Source of the DNA: Desulfofustis sp. | GTDB lineage: Bacteria > Desulfobacterota > Desulfobulbia > Desulfobulbales > Desulfocapsaceae | Length of the DNA: 15,869 nucleotides | NCBI GenBank assembly: GCA_029287755.1 | Contig: JARFQM010000010.1 | Span: 1-15,869, forward strand | Reading direction: 5' to 3' | Shown: positions 1-8,276 of the stretch, in pieces | Position numbering within the stretch: position 1 is the first letter of the stretch | Layout of the letters: the number at the start of each line of letters is the position of its first letter | Translations under genes and position numbers: made by a program | Notes under the pieces: model-generated | The model's input: the letters and a program-made list of their open reading frames with translations, nothing else | Told to the model about the DNA's origin: nothing | Databases searched by the model: none

Positions 1-1089
<1,089 letters not shown>

Positions 1090-1171
1090 GGAGATTCTCC
1101 AGAAATCCGGCAAAGGTTTTTAACTTTGTCAAAAGGTCCAACGACTTGAGATTGCTCGTCAGTCAAGGAGA

Positions 1172-1209
1172 TTTGTGCTGGACTATAGTACACATATGTC
1201 CAGCACAAA
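1172..1209. terminator. Perfect 12-bp inverted repeat between convergent genes (candidate bidirectional terminator)
   Basis: TTTGTGCTGGAC at 1172-1183 is the exact reverse complement of GTCCAGCACAAA at 1198-1209, with a 14-base AT-rich loop. It lies 83 bases past the ppk1 stop and 39 bases past the stop of the opposing CoA-transferase/GNAT gene. That is where a shared terminator would be expected. Neither strand has a good U-tract after the stem, so it is not a textbook intrinsic terminator. A protein-binding site is the alternative. Confidence 0.5.
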
Positions 1210-1247
1210 AACGACGCCGAATCACGAGCTAGATCAAGTCGCCGAAA

Positions 1248-3134
1248 TCAAGAAAGTTCGTCGAACCGACAGGTCAACACCAGCTCCCCATCCTCAAACT
1301 GCTTTTTGACTTTGTAGGGCAATGTCTTGAACAGATTGATCATGGCCTGGTTGGACGGGAAGGTGTAGGCGAGGAGACCGGCGATGCCGCTCTCCCTGGC
1401 GGCGCTGGCCAGTTTGTGCAGAAACAGTTTACCCAGTCCTTTGCCCTGGTACTCGGGGCTGATCGAGAAGGCAACTTCGGACATGTTGATATTGCTGAGC
1501 CTCATGCTCTCCGCCACTCCTATAATATGGCCGAAGCCGAACTCGCCGACGAGAGCCACCAGGGTGAGGCTGTTGACATAATCGATCTGCGAGCGTATTT
1601 CCACATCCTTGCGGGCGAAGATCGTCTTCTGGCCAAAGAACCTCGAGACCACGTCCTCCTTGGGCAGCGAGTAGTAGTGTTCCTGGATCCTGCGCTCGTC
1701 AACCGGCTTGGCCGGCCGAATGGTGATCTTTTCACCGTTGACCTCGATGGTCTCCTCAAGTCTGACCGGGTAGACCGCCTTGACCGCCTCGCCCAGGCTC
1801 CGCTCCATGCCGATCAGTCCCTGCTCTTTGGCAGCAGCGAACAGATCCTCACGAAAATCGGGGTGGGCAATGGTAATCATGGCAATCACCCGTTCCTGCA
1901 GGCTCTTGCCGAACAGATTCACCGCACCGTACTCCGAAACCACATAGTGGACGTCACCGCGCGGCACCACTACCGCTATGTCATCGAATTTGGGAACCAC
2001 GTTTGAAACGACCGTACCGTCAGGGTCCTGCCTGGTGGACATCAGCATGAGAATCGATTTGCCCCCGGGGGAGCGGCGGGCCCCCCGCACGAAATCGGGA
2101 ATGCCCGAGACGCCGGCAAACCTGGTGGCGGCCGAGGCCTCGGCTGATACCTCACCGGTCAGCTCCATGCAATATGCCACGTTGAGCGACACCATCCGCT
2201 GATGCTGGGAGATGATGAAGGGATCGTTGACATAGTCAGAAGGATGAAAGTCAATCGCCGGGTTGTCGTTCAGAAATTCATAGAGATTGTGGCTGCCGAC
2301 CGCCATCGAGCCAACCATCTTACCCTCGTTGATGCCCTTTTTCTGGTTGGTGATGATGCCCTGGGCGTAGAGGTGCATGATATCGTCGGTGATGAACTGC
2401 GAATGGATGCCGAGATCTTTCTTATTGCTGAGCCCCCGGACCGTTGCCTGGGAGGCGGCATCAAGTCCGATCTGCAGGGTCGAGCCATCCTCGATCAGGT
2501 GGGCGATATGGCTGCCGATTTCATTGGCGGCGTCGGAAACCTCCCTGGTTGGAGGTACGGAGAGCAGCTCCTCCTCGTGTTCAACCACGTAATGGACATA
2601 GTTGGCGTGGATAAAGCTCTGCCCCATGACCCGCGGCATCCGCGGGTTGACCTGGGCGATCACCAGGTCGGCTGAGCGGGCCGCCGCCATGGTCACGTCA
2701 ACCGATATCCCCAGACTCATCCAGCCGAAGTCGTCGGGCGGCGACACCTGGATGAGGGCGACATTGAGCAGCAACCTCTTGGACAAGAACAGGCTTGGCA
2801 CATCGGACATGTTCATCGGGGTTATGAACCGCTTGTGCCGGGCGATCGATGGCGATTTTGCCGAGCCGAGATAAATGGAGCGTATGTTCAGGCTGGTATC
2901 CATCGTCTTGTCGGCAATGGCGGTCAGCGATGCGGTTTCGCGGCCGAGCAAGCGAACGATTTCAAGACCGCTGAAGCTGTTGGCCTGTTCGGTCAGAGTC
3001 TGGACCAGATGCTGCGGCTCCCCGCATCCCGAGCCGATGAACACCCGCTGACCGGATTTAATCAATTTGACTGCCTGGTCAGCGGTAATGATTTTATGCA
3101 GATAGCTGTCCGCCCAATATTGCGATGCCGGCAT
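1248..3134 (-). CDS. Acetyl-CoA hydrolase/transferase-like protein fused to a C-terminal GNAT acetyltransferase
   Basis: 628 residues. About 10-450 match the acetyl-CoA hydrolase/4-hydroxybutyrate CoA-transferase family: N-terminal half to about 200, C-terminal half about 215-450, with YVNDPFIISQ at 301-310 and SEYGAVNLFGKSLQER at 400-415. About 470-628 is a GNAT domain opening with TIRPAKPVDE and carrying the acetyl-CoA loop YQGKGLG (562-568), as in Pat/PatZ lysine acetyltransferases. Two active-site motifs in the CoA-transferase part deviate. The segment equivalent to HTEMFSDG reads HSQFITDD, so Gln246 replaces the catalytic Glu. The GIGAIP-type loop reads GLDAAS (223-228). The ATG at 3134 is preceded by AGGAGG four bases away. 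The gene stands alone, with its own candidate promoter and no copy of the operator seen at the beta-oxidation promoters. It may be an active CoA-transferase with unusual chemistry, or an acyl-CoA-binding sensor driving protein acetylation. Architecture is secure; function is inferred. Confidence 0.9.
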   Translation of the reverse strand: MPASQYWADSYLHKIITADQAVKLIKSGQRVFIGSGCGEPQHLVQTLTEQANSFSGLEIVRLLGRETASLTAIADKTMDTSLNIRSIYLGSAKSPSIARHKRFITPMNMSDVPSLFLSKRLLLNVALIQVSPPDDFGWMSLGISVDVTMAAARSADLVIAQVNPRMPRVMGQSFIHANYVHYVVEHEEELLSVPPTREVSDAANEIGSHIAHLIEDGSTLQIGLDAASQATVRGLSNKKDLGIHSQFITDDIMHLYAQGIITNQKKGINEGKMVGSMAVGSHNLYEFLNDNPAIDFHPSDYVNDPFIISQHQRMVSLNVAYCMELTGEVSAEASAATRFAGVSGIPDFVRGARRSPGGKSILMLMSTRQDPDGTVVSNVVPKFDDIAVVVPRGDVHYVVSEYGAVNLFGKSLQERVIAMITIAHPDFREDLFAAAKEQGLIGMERSLGEAVKAVYPVRLEETIEVNGEKITIRPAKPVDERRIQEHYYSLPKEDVVSRFFGQKTIFARKDVEIRSQIDYVNSLTLVALVGEFGFGHIIGVAESMRLSNINMSEVAFSISPEYQGKGLGKLFLHKLASAARESGIAGLLAYTFPSNQAMINLFKTLPYKVKKQFEDGELVLTCRFDELS

Positions 3135-3192
3135 ATGGCCTCCTGAAGATCAAATTTTTCTGGCATACAGGACCTGCTCACCGGGAGCAGAA

Positions 3193-3198
3193 ATTATA
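3193..3198 (-). promoter_or_regulatory. Candidate -10 box upstream of the CoA-transferase/GNAT gene
   Basis: On the minus strand this reads TATAAT, a perfect sigma-70 -10 hexamer, 58 bases before the ATG at 3134. I see no convincing TTGACA-like -35 at 16-18 bp spacing (the expected place is all G/C). The promoter is therefore tentative and may need an activator. Confidence 0.35.
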
Positions 3199-3327
3199 AA
3201 CCGATGGAGCAATCCCGCGCGCCGGATCCTGAGAACGATAGGTTCTATATACGACGATTACAGGCGATGCTCAATGAGAATCGGGCGCCGGGAGGAAGAA
3301 TAGCAGGGGCAGACCACGGTCCGAACC

Positions 3328-3356
3328 GGGGCAGGCCGCTTCATACGGCCCGCCCC
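3328..3356 (-). terminator. GC-rich hairpin just after the end of the beta-oxidation cluster
   Basis: On the minus-strand RNA an 11-bp stem (GGGGCGGGCCG against CGGCCTGCCCC, with one G-U pair) closes a 7-base loop. It starts about 10 bases after the stop codon of the acyl-CoA dehydrogenase, the last gene of the cluster. No U-run follows, so it may act as a 3'-end stabiliser or a weak terminator rather than a canonical intrinsic one. Confidence 0.5.
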
Positions 3357-3366
3357 CAGAAAAGTA

Positions 3367-4524
3367 TCAGGAAAAATCATTGAGGATGGAGCGGGCGATA
3401 ATGAGCCGCTGAATTTCGCTGGTTCCTTCATAAATAGTGGTAATGCGGGCATCCCTGGTATAGCGCTCAAGGGGATAATCCGTTGTATACCCATAGCCGC
3501 CAAGGATCTGCATGGCGTCATAGCAGGCGCGGTTGGCCGCTTCGCTGGCGAACAGTTTGGCCATCGACGCCTCTTTAGCGAAGCTGCGCCCCTGCTCTTT
3601 CAGATAGGCGGCGTTCATAAGCAGCAGTCTGGCCGCCTCCAGATCGGTGTAACGATCGGCTATTTTCCACTGGATGGCCTGGAACTCACTTATCTTCCTG
3701 TCGAACTGGATGCGCTCCAGCGAGTAGCTGGTCGCCGCATCCATCGCCGCCAGCCCAACCCCAAGCGCCAGCGAGCCGATGCCTATGCGGCCGCCTGCCA
3801 GTTCCGTGACAGCCACGCGAAAACCGTCGTTGAGTTTACCCATCAGCGCTCCTGCGGGAATGCGACAGTCCTGGAAGAGCAACTCGTTGGTTTTAGAGGC
3901 ATGCTGCCCCATTTTCTTTTCCGCTTTACCGATGGTAAAGCCCTCGATTCCAGGTTCCACCAGGAACACACTGACCCCTTTGCCCTTTGGCGCCGCCGGA
4001 TCGGTAACCGCCCAGACCACGAAGACGCCGGCACAGGAGCCGCTGGTGATAAATATCTTGGAGCCGTTCAGCACCCATGAGTCCCCGTCCCGGACGGCCG
4101 TGGCGGTCATCGAGGCAGGATCGGATCCGGCCCCCGGCTCGGTCAAACCGAAGGCGCCAGCCAGGTACTCTCCAGAGCAGATTGGGGGGATGTACTTTTC
4201 TTTCTGCTCTGTGCTGCCCAGTGCCTGGATTACCTCGCAAACCATATTGTTGACCGACACGGTAACCGCGGTGGAAGCGCAGGCCCTGGCGATTTCGGTC
4301 AGGGCCACGCTGAAGGCGATCACACCAGCCTCCGCCCCGCCGTATTCGTCACTGATATTGAGGCCCATAAAGCCAAGCTCGGCCAGTTTCCGCAGATTTT
4401 CGTGGAAGGTGTCCTGATCGTCCTGCTGATCCAGGGCGGCCGCGACCGGCTCGAGCTCTGCCTGGGCAAACTCCCTGGCGGTGTCCTGGATGAGTTTCTG
4501 TTCTTCGTTGAGATCTAGTTTCAT
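3367..4524 (-). CDS. Acyl-CoA dehydrogenase (short-chain/butyryl-CoA type)
   Basis: This FAD enzyme oxidises acyl-CoA to trans-2-enoyl-CoA and passes electrons to ETF. At 385 residues it has the usual length and is complete. The N-terminal helical domain starts MKLDLNEEQKLIQDTAREFA. FAD/substrate motifs AFGLTEPGAGSD (124-135) and [11 protein letters not shown] (150-160) are intact. GGYGYTTDYPLERYTRDARI precedes [10 protein letters not shown], whose Glu366 is at the position of the catalytic base of butyryl-CoA dehydrogenase. This position indicates the short/medium-chain group rather than isovaleryl- or long-chain enzymes, though exact chain length cannot be read from sequence. It is the last gene of the minus-strand beta-oxidation cluster, 51 bp after the crotonase gene, with a short AGGA ribosome site before the ATG. 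A paralogue lies at 14403-15548. Confidence 0.95.
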   Translation of the reverse strand: MKLDLNEEQKLIQDTAREFAQAELEPVAAALDQQDDQDTFHENLRKLAELGFMGLNISDEYGGAEAGVIAFSVALTEIARACASTAVTVSVNNMVCEVIQALGSTEQKEKYIPPICSGEYLAGAFGLTEPGAGSDPASMTATAVRDGDSWVLNGSKIFITSGSCAGVFVVWAVTDPAAPKGKGVSVFLVEPGIEGFTIGKAEKKMGQHASKTNELLFQDCRIPAGALMGKLNDGFRVAVTELAGGRIGIGSLALGVGLAAMDAATSYSLERIQFDRKISEFQAIQWKIADRYTDLEAARLLLMNAAYLKEQGRSFAKEASMAKLFASEAANRACYDAMQILGGYGYTTDYPLERYTRDARITTIYEGTSEIQRLIIARSILNDFS

Positions 4525-4575
4525 GGTCCTGTTCTTAGCTGTGGGAAAATGGTCAATCTGCTCCTGCCAGGCCCG

Positions 4576-5352
4576 TCATTTACCTTTGAACTCGGCCTTT
4601 CGCTTCTCCAGAAACGCCTTCATACCTTCACTCTGGTCTGCGCTGGCGAAACAGACACTGAAAAGATCCGCCTCATAACGGCAGGCCCTGGTCAGATCCA
4701 TTTCCATACCCGACTGGACCGCTTCTTTGCAGAGCTTGATAGCAAGCGGTCCTTTCTGGCCGATTTTCTCCATGATCCCGAAGCAATGATCAATCAGCTC
4801 GTCCTGGGCCACCACCCGGTTGACCAGGCCGATCCGGCAGGCCTCCTGGGCATCAATCATGTCGCCGGTCAACATGAGTTCGAGGGCCTGGCCGGTACCC
4901 ACCAGCCTCGGCAGTCGCTGGGTGCCGCCGAATCCGGGGATGACCCCCAGGTTTACCTCGGGCTGACCGAATTTGGCATTTTCGCTGCAGATCCTTATAT
5001 CACAAGCCAAAGCCAGCTCGCAGCCGCCGCCCAGCGCAAATCCGTTGATCGCTCCGATCACCGGTTGAGGCAGCGCGGCAACTGCATTCAAGGCCCGGTG
5101 GCCGAGCCTGCCGAACTGGCGCCCGGCAAGCACATCATAGTCCTGCATGGCACTTATATCAGCTCCTGCCACGAAGGCCTTGTCCCCGGCGCCGGTAAGG
5201 ATCACCCCGATCAGCTCATCTTTTTGAGCCAGTTCCCCAAACAGCGCTTCCAGCTCTATCAGCGTCTCAGGGTTCAGGGCATTCAGCGATTTGGGCCGGT
5301 TTACGGTGACTAATCCAATGTTGTTGTCGATCTCGCAGAGCAGGTTGTCCAT
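4576..5352 (-). CDS. Enoyl-CoA hydratase (crotonase family)
   Basis: It hydrates trans-2-enoyl-CoA to L-3-hydroxyacyl-CoA, the second step of beta-oxidation. At 258 residues it is typical of short-chain crotonases. The oxyanion-hole segment AGADISAM lies at 62-69. The second signature, GFALGGGCELALACDIR, carries Glu112, and FGQPEVNLGVIPGFGGTQRL carries Glu132. These are the two catalytic glutamates of true hydratases, so hydratase activity is more likely than an isomerase or dehalogenase side branch. The start is set by AAGGAG five bases before the ATG. It sits between the Cys-rich protein gene and the acyl-CoA dehydrogenase gene, matching pathway order. Confidence 0.95.
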   Translation of the reverse strand: MDNLLCEIDNNIGLVTVNRPKSLNALNPETLIELEALFGELAQKDELIGVILTGAGDKAFVAGADISAMQDYDVLAGRQFGRLGHRALNAVAALPQPVIGAINGFALGGGCELALACDIRICSENAKFGQPEVNLGVIPGFGGTQRLPRLVGTGQALELMLTGDMIDAQEACRIGLVNRVVAQDELIDHCFGIMEKIGQKGPLAIKLCKEAVQSGMEMDLTRACRYEADLFSVCFASADQSEGMKAFLEKRKAEFKGK

Positions 5353-5391
5353 ATTCGCTCCTTGTGTATGGTATTTTTCTCTTTCAGCGGC

Positions 5392-6138
5392 TCAGTCGAG
5401 GTAAAATCTCCAGGCGCAGAACCACTCTTCGGGGTGCTCATCGGGAGGGCAGCCGACACACTCGGTCTTGATCCGCGCATCGATGCTTCTGGCGAAATAG
5501 CTGTATTCCACCAGCCCGCCGGACTTGCAGGGGTAGTCGGGCAGTCCTTTGCGTTTTCTGGCAGCCTGTACCCGGCACTTGTTCATCTGAAAAACAAAGC
5601 TCTTCTCCCCCTCGTCGACCATGGACTGCTCGTTAATTGAGGCATAGACCCGAAACCCCAGGGCGCGCTTGAGCCCTGCCAGTCCAGGATTGTCGTACAG
5701 GCCCAGCCCCTGCTTGATGGTTGCGGCTTCGAACGGGGAAAAATGCGCCCAGCAGGAGTCGTTGCAGCGCTTGGCCTCGCCCAACCCCTCACTCTGCTCG
5801 ATGGTTTGGAACCAGACGCCGTCATTGACCAGCCAGTTTTTTGCCAGACGATCTTTGAGCTCACCCAGTTCGGCTTCATCCATGTCGAGCAGCACGGAAG
5901 GGATGCCATCGATCAGCTCGAAGCCGAACATCTTACCCAGGTGATTCATCTGGATAGCAAAACTCGTTTTGAAGGCCTTTTCCAGCATACCCAGCGCCTT
6001 CTCGGCGCCCATCTGATGCCTGACTTCGCCATACCACATGCCATGGTGGAGAATAGTCCGATGGAAGAGATCGATGATGAAGCGGGCGCTTTCTTCCTTG
6101 CTCAGCTGTGCCTCACTGTCTGCCTTGTAATCGGCCAT
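5392..6138 (-). CDS. Conserved Cys-rich cytosolic protein of unknown function (possibly DUF6125-like)
   Basis: A 248-residue soluble protein with no signal peptide or membrane segment. I do not recognise a proven function; a DUF6125 or ATC-hydrolase-like relationship is only an impression. Seven Cys are present, two in the pattern CNDSC (C125, C129), then C188, C204, the pair CVGC (C227, C230) and C241 in EWFCAWRF. The spacing suggests a metal or iron-sulfur site or a zinc-stabilised fold built from the C-terminal half. The N-terminal half is helical with several His (HRTILHHGMWYGEVRHQ, 26-42). The start is supported by GGGAGG six bases before the ATG. It sits 18 bp downstream of the M24 hydrolase gene and 39 bp upstream of the crotonase gene, so it is almost surely co-transcribed with beta-oxidation enzymes. 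It could be a redox, repair or accessory factor for one of them. Confidence 0.8.
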   Translation of the reverse strand: MADYKADSEAQLSKEESARFIIDLFHRTILHHGMWYGEVRHQMGAEKALGMLEKAFKTSFAIQMNHLGKMFGFELIDGIPSVLLDMDEAELGELKDRLAKNWLVNDGVWFQTIEQSEGLGEAKRCNDSCWAHFSPFEAATIKQGLGLYDNPGLAGLKRALGFRVYASINEQSMVDEGEKSFVFQMNKCRVQAARKRKGLPDYPCKSGGLVEYSYFARSIDARIKTECVGCPPDEHPEEWFCAWRFYLD

Positions 6139-6156
6139 GGCTGCCTCCCTTAAATC

Positions 6157-7359
6157 CTAGATAAAGGTAATCGAATCGGGGCTTCGGGTAAGCGGTACGA
6201 GACCGCTCTCGGTGACCTGATGGGTATTCTCTATACCGACAACACCCAGGCCCGGCATGATCAACTTGGGCTCCAGCGCTATGACCATGTTCTTCTCGAG
6301 TTTGAGCTTCTGGCCTTTGGCCAGAAAGGGGAACTCATCCAATTCCAGCCCCACACCATGCCCGGTAAACCTGATGCGCCGCTCACCGACCCCCATGAAC
6401 CACTCCCCGTATCCCTTTTCTTCTGCCAGACTGACCATGAGCGCATAGATGTCCCCGCTGGCGACGCCCGGCCTGGCCTGCTCTTTAACCCGTTCCTGAA
6501 TATCGAGCATGGCTTCCTGGCCCGCCAGAAGCCGGTCAGGAAGCTCCCCCAGACAGAAGATCCTCGCATGATCGGAAAGATAGCCGTTGAGCGCAAAGAC
6601 GTAATCGACCAGAATCGGTTCGTTTCTTTGAATCTTTCTAAAGCCGGCACCCTGCCCGGTGAGTCGGCTCGGCCCCTGGCCGCCGGTGGGTGAGGCGAGA
6701 TAACTCGGGACTGCTGCATCAGCCCCCGACAGCAGATGACCGTAGAACAGTTCACTGCCCCAGAGGCGCATTCTGACAATGCCCTGATGGCCGAGACTGC
6801 GGGCATAGGATTCCAGTTCCCCGGCTAACTCAAGCTCAGTCTTTCCTTCTGCGACCAGCTCACCAACCCGGGCACAGACCAGATCAGAGCCCCTGGCCGC
6901 CAGCTTGATGCAGTCGATCTCGTAGTCGGACTTCACCGCCCGGATCAACCGGATCTCGGTCGATACGTCCACCAACTCAGAGGTATCGAAAATGCTCTGA
7001 TACTGGAAATAGATATTGGCAGGCAGAACATCGAGTTCAAGCCCCAGCAGCGCCGGCGAAGCCAGGCCGCGACTGGCAAGGATGTCGGGTAAGGTCCGGG
7101 GGCTGCCGATGGATACTACCTGCTCAAGCGGCGATTCCCGCCTGGCCCGGTCGAAATCCTTAAACACCATGAGCAGCGGTTGACCGACGTCGGGCACATA
7201 GAGGTAGCCCTGCTGGGAGGTGGCGGAAAAGTAGAACAGGTCGGTCTTCTGCACGATGAGCGCGCCATCGATACCTTTCTCCTGCAGCGCCAGCTGGAGC
7301 CGCTCGATTCTTCCGCCCAGTTCAGTTGCAGTGATTTCCTGGGTTCTTAGTTCCGACAC
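6157..7359 (-). CDS. M24-family metallohydrolase (Xaa-Pro aminopeptidase/creatinase-like)
   Basis: 400 residues: an N-terminal creatinase-type domain (about 15-145) and a C-terminal pita-bread domain. All five expected metal ligands are visible: Asp252 (LVDY), Asp263 (YLSDHAR), His334 (FTGHGVGLELDEFPF), Glu363 (ALEPK) and Glu377 (GIENTHQVTE). A dinuclear metal enzyme is therefore likely. The DxG usually seen at the first Asp is DYV here. Proline peptidase is the default annotation. The fold also hosts non-peptidases such as creatinase and the DMSP-cleaving DddP, and the location inside a beta-oxidation operon makes a small-molecule or acyl substrate worth considering. The start is GTG at 7359, chosen because AGGAGGTGAT, a near-perfect anti-SD match, lies three bases upstream and no ATG is available nearby. 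It follows the hydroxyacyl-CoA dehydrogenase gene by 33 bp. Confidence 0.9.
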   Translation of the reverse strand: MSELRTQEITATELGGRIERLQLALQEKGIDGALIVQKTDLFYFSATSQQGYLYVPDVGQPLLMVFKDFDRARRESPLEQVVSIGSPRTLPDILASRGLASPALLGLELDVLPANIYFQYQSIFDTSELVDVSTEIRLIRAVKSDYEIDCIKLAARGSDLVCARVGELVAEGKTELELAGELESYARSLGHQGIVRMRLWGSELFYGHLLSGADAAVPSYLASPTGGQGPSRLTGQGAGFRKIQRNEPILVDYVFALNGYLSDHARIFCLGELPDRLLAGQEAMLDIQERVKEQARPGVASGDIYALMVSLAEEKGYGEWFMGVGERRIRFTGHGVGLELDEFPFLAKGQKLKLEKNMVIALEPKLIMPGLGVVGIENTHQVTESGLVPLTRSPDSITFI

Positions 7360-7392
7360 GCGATCACCTCCTTCTGCCGGGGAGGATGGAAA

Positions 7393-8244
7393 CTACTTGT
7401 AGTCGTAAAATCCTTTGCCGCTCTTTCTGCCGAGCCAGCCGGCCTCGACATATTTTCTGAGCAGGGGACAGGGCCGGTACTTGGAGTCCTTGAAACCGTC
7501 GTAGAGGGTTTCCATGATTGCCAGACAGGTGTCCAGTCCAATCAGGTCGGCCAGGGCCAGCGGACCCATGGGATGGTTCATGCCGAGCTTCATGACCGTG
7601 TCGATATCCTCGGCTCTTCCAACCCCCTGGTAGAGGCAGAAAATCGCCTCGTTAATCATCGGCAGCAGGATCCGGTTGGCGATGAAGCCAGGGTAATCGT
7701 TGGCTTCAGCCGGTGTCTTGCCGAATTGTTCGCACAGCTGCCAGGTAAGCGCAAAGGTTTCGTCAGAAGTGGCCAGCCCCCTGATCACTTCGACCAGCTT
7801 CATGACCGGCACCGGATTCATGAAATGCATGCCGATTACCTTGTCGGGACGCTCCGTCTGGGAAGCAATGCGGCCGATGGGAATGGAAGAGGTGTTGGTG
7901 GCCAGAATCACATGGGCGGGACAGGCTTCCTCAAGTTGACGAAAGATGTTGAATTTCAGCTCCTCCATCTCAACCGCCGCCTCGACCACATAATCCGCCT
8001 CAGCCATATCGCCAATGTCAGTGGTCGGGCGTATTCTGTTGAGGATCTCCCTGGCCTGGCCGGTTTCCAGTTTCCCTTTTTCCACACTCCGGACCAGGTT
8101 TCTCTCAATGGTGGCCAGACCGGCTGCAGTGCATTCATCACTGATATCGCTCATGATCACCTCAAGTCCGCTGGCCGCGGCTACCTGGGCAATACCGCCG
8201 CCCATCTGGCCGGCGCCGATGACACCAAAGGTTTTAATAACCAT
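7393..8244 (-). CDS. hbd: 3-hydroxybutyryl-CoA dehydrogenase
   Basis: It oxidises (S)-3-hydroxyacyl-CoA to 3-oxoacyl-CoA with NAD+. At 283 residues it is the standard stand-alone Hbd/PaaH length, not fused to a hydratase. The Rossmann motif [14 protein letters not shown] (7-20) binds NAD. NTSS at 117-120 includes the substrate-contact Ser119. [17 protein letters not shown] carries the catalytic His140 and its partner Glu152. [10 protein letters not shown] includes Asn190. The C-terminal domain has [16 protein letters not shown] and ends in the typical [17 protein letters not shown] six bases before the ATG supports the start. It lies 32 bp after the thiolase gene in the same operon. Confidence 0.96.
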   Translation of the reverse strand: MVIKTFGVIGAGQMGGGIAQVAAASGLEVIMSDISDECTAAGLATIERNLVRSVEKGKLETGQAREILNRIRPTTDIGDMAEADYVVEAAVEMEELKFNIFRQLEEACPAHVILATNTSSIPIGRIASQTERPDKVIGMHFMNPVPVMKLVEVIRGLATSDETFALTWQLCEQFGKTPAEANDYPGFIANRILLPMINEAIFCLYQGVGRAEDIDTVMKLGMNHPMGPLALADLIGLDTCLAIMETLYDGFKDSKYRPCPLLRKYVEAGWLGRKSGKGFYDYK

Positions 8245-8276
8245 ATCTCACTCCTTGTCGATAGTATCGGATTGTC

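Noticed and set aside
2202..2675. Plus-strand open frames opposite the CoA-transferase/GNAT gene
   Set aside because: The minus-strand protein is continuous and conserved over 628 residues; the opposite frames have no start signals or domains.
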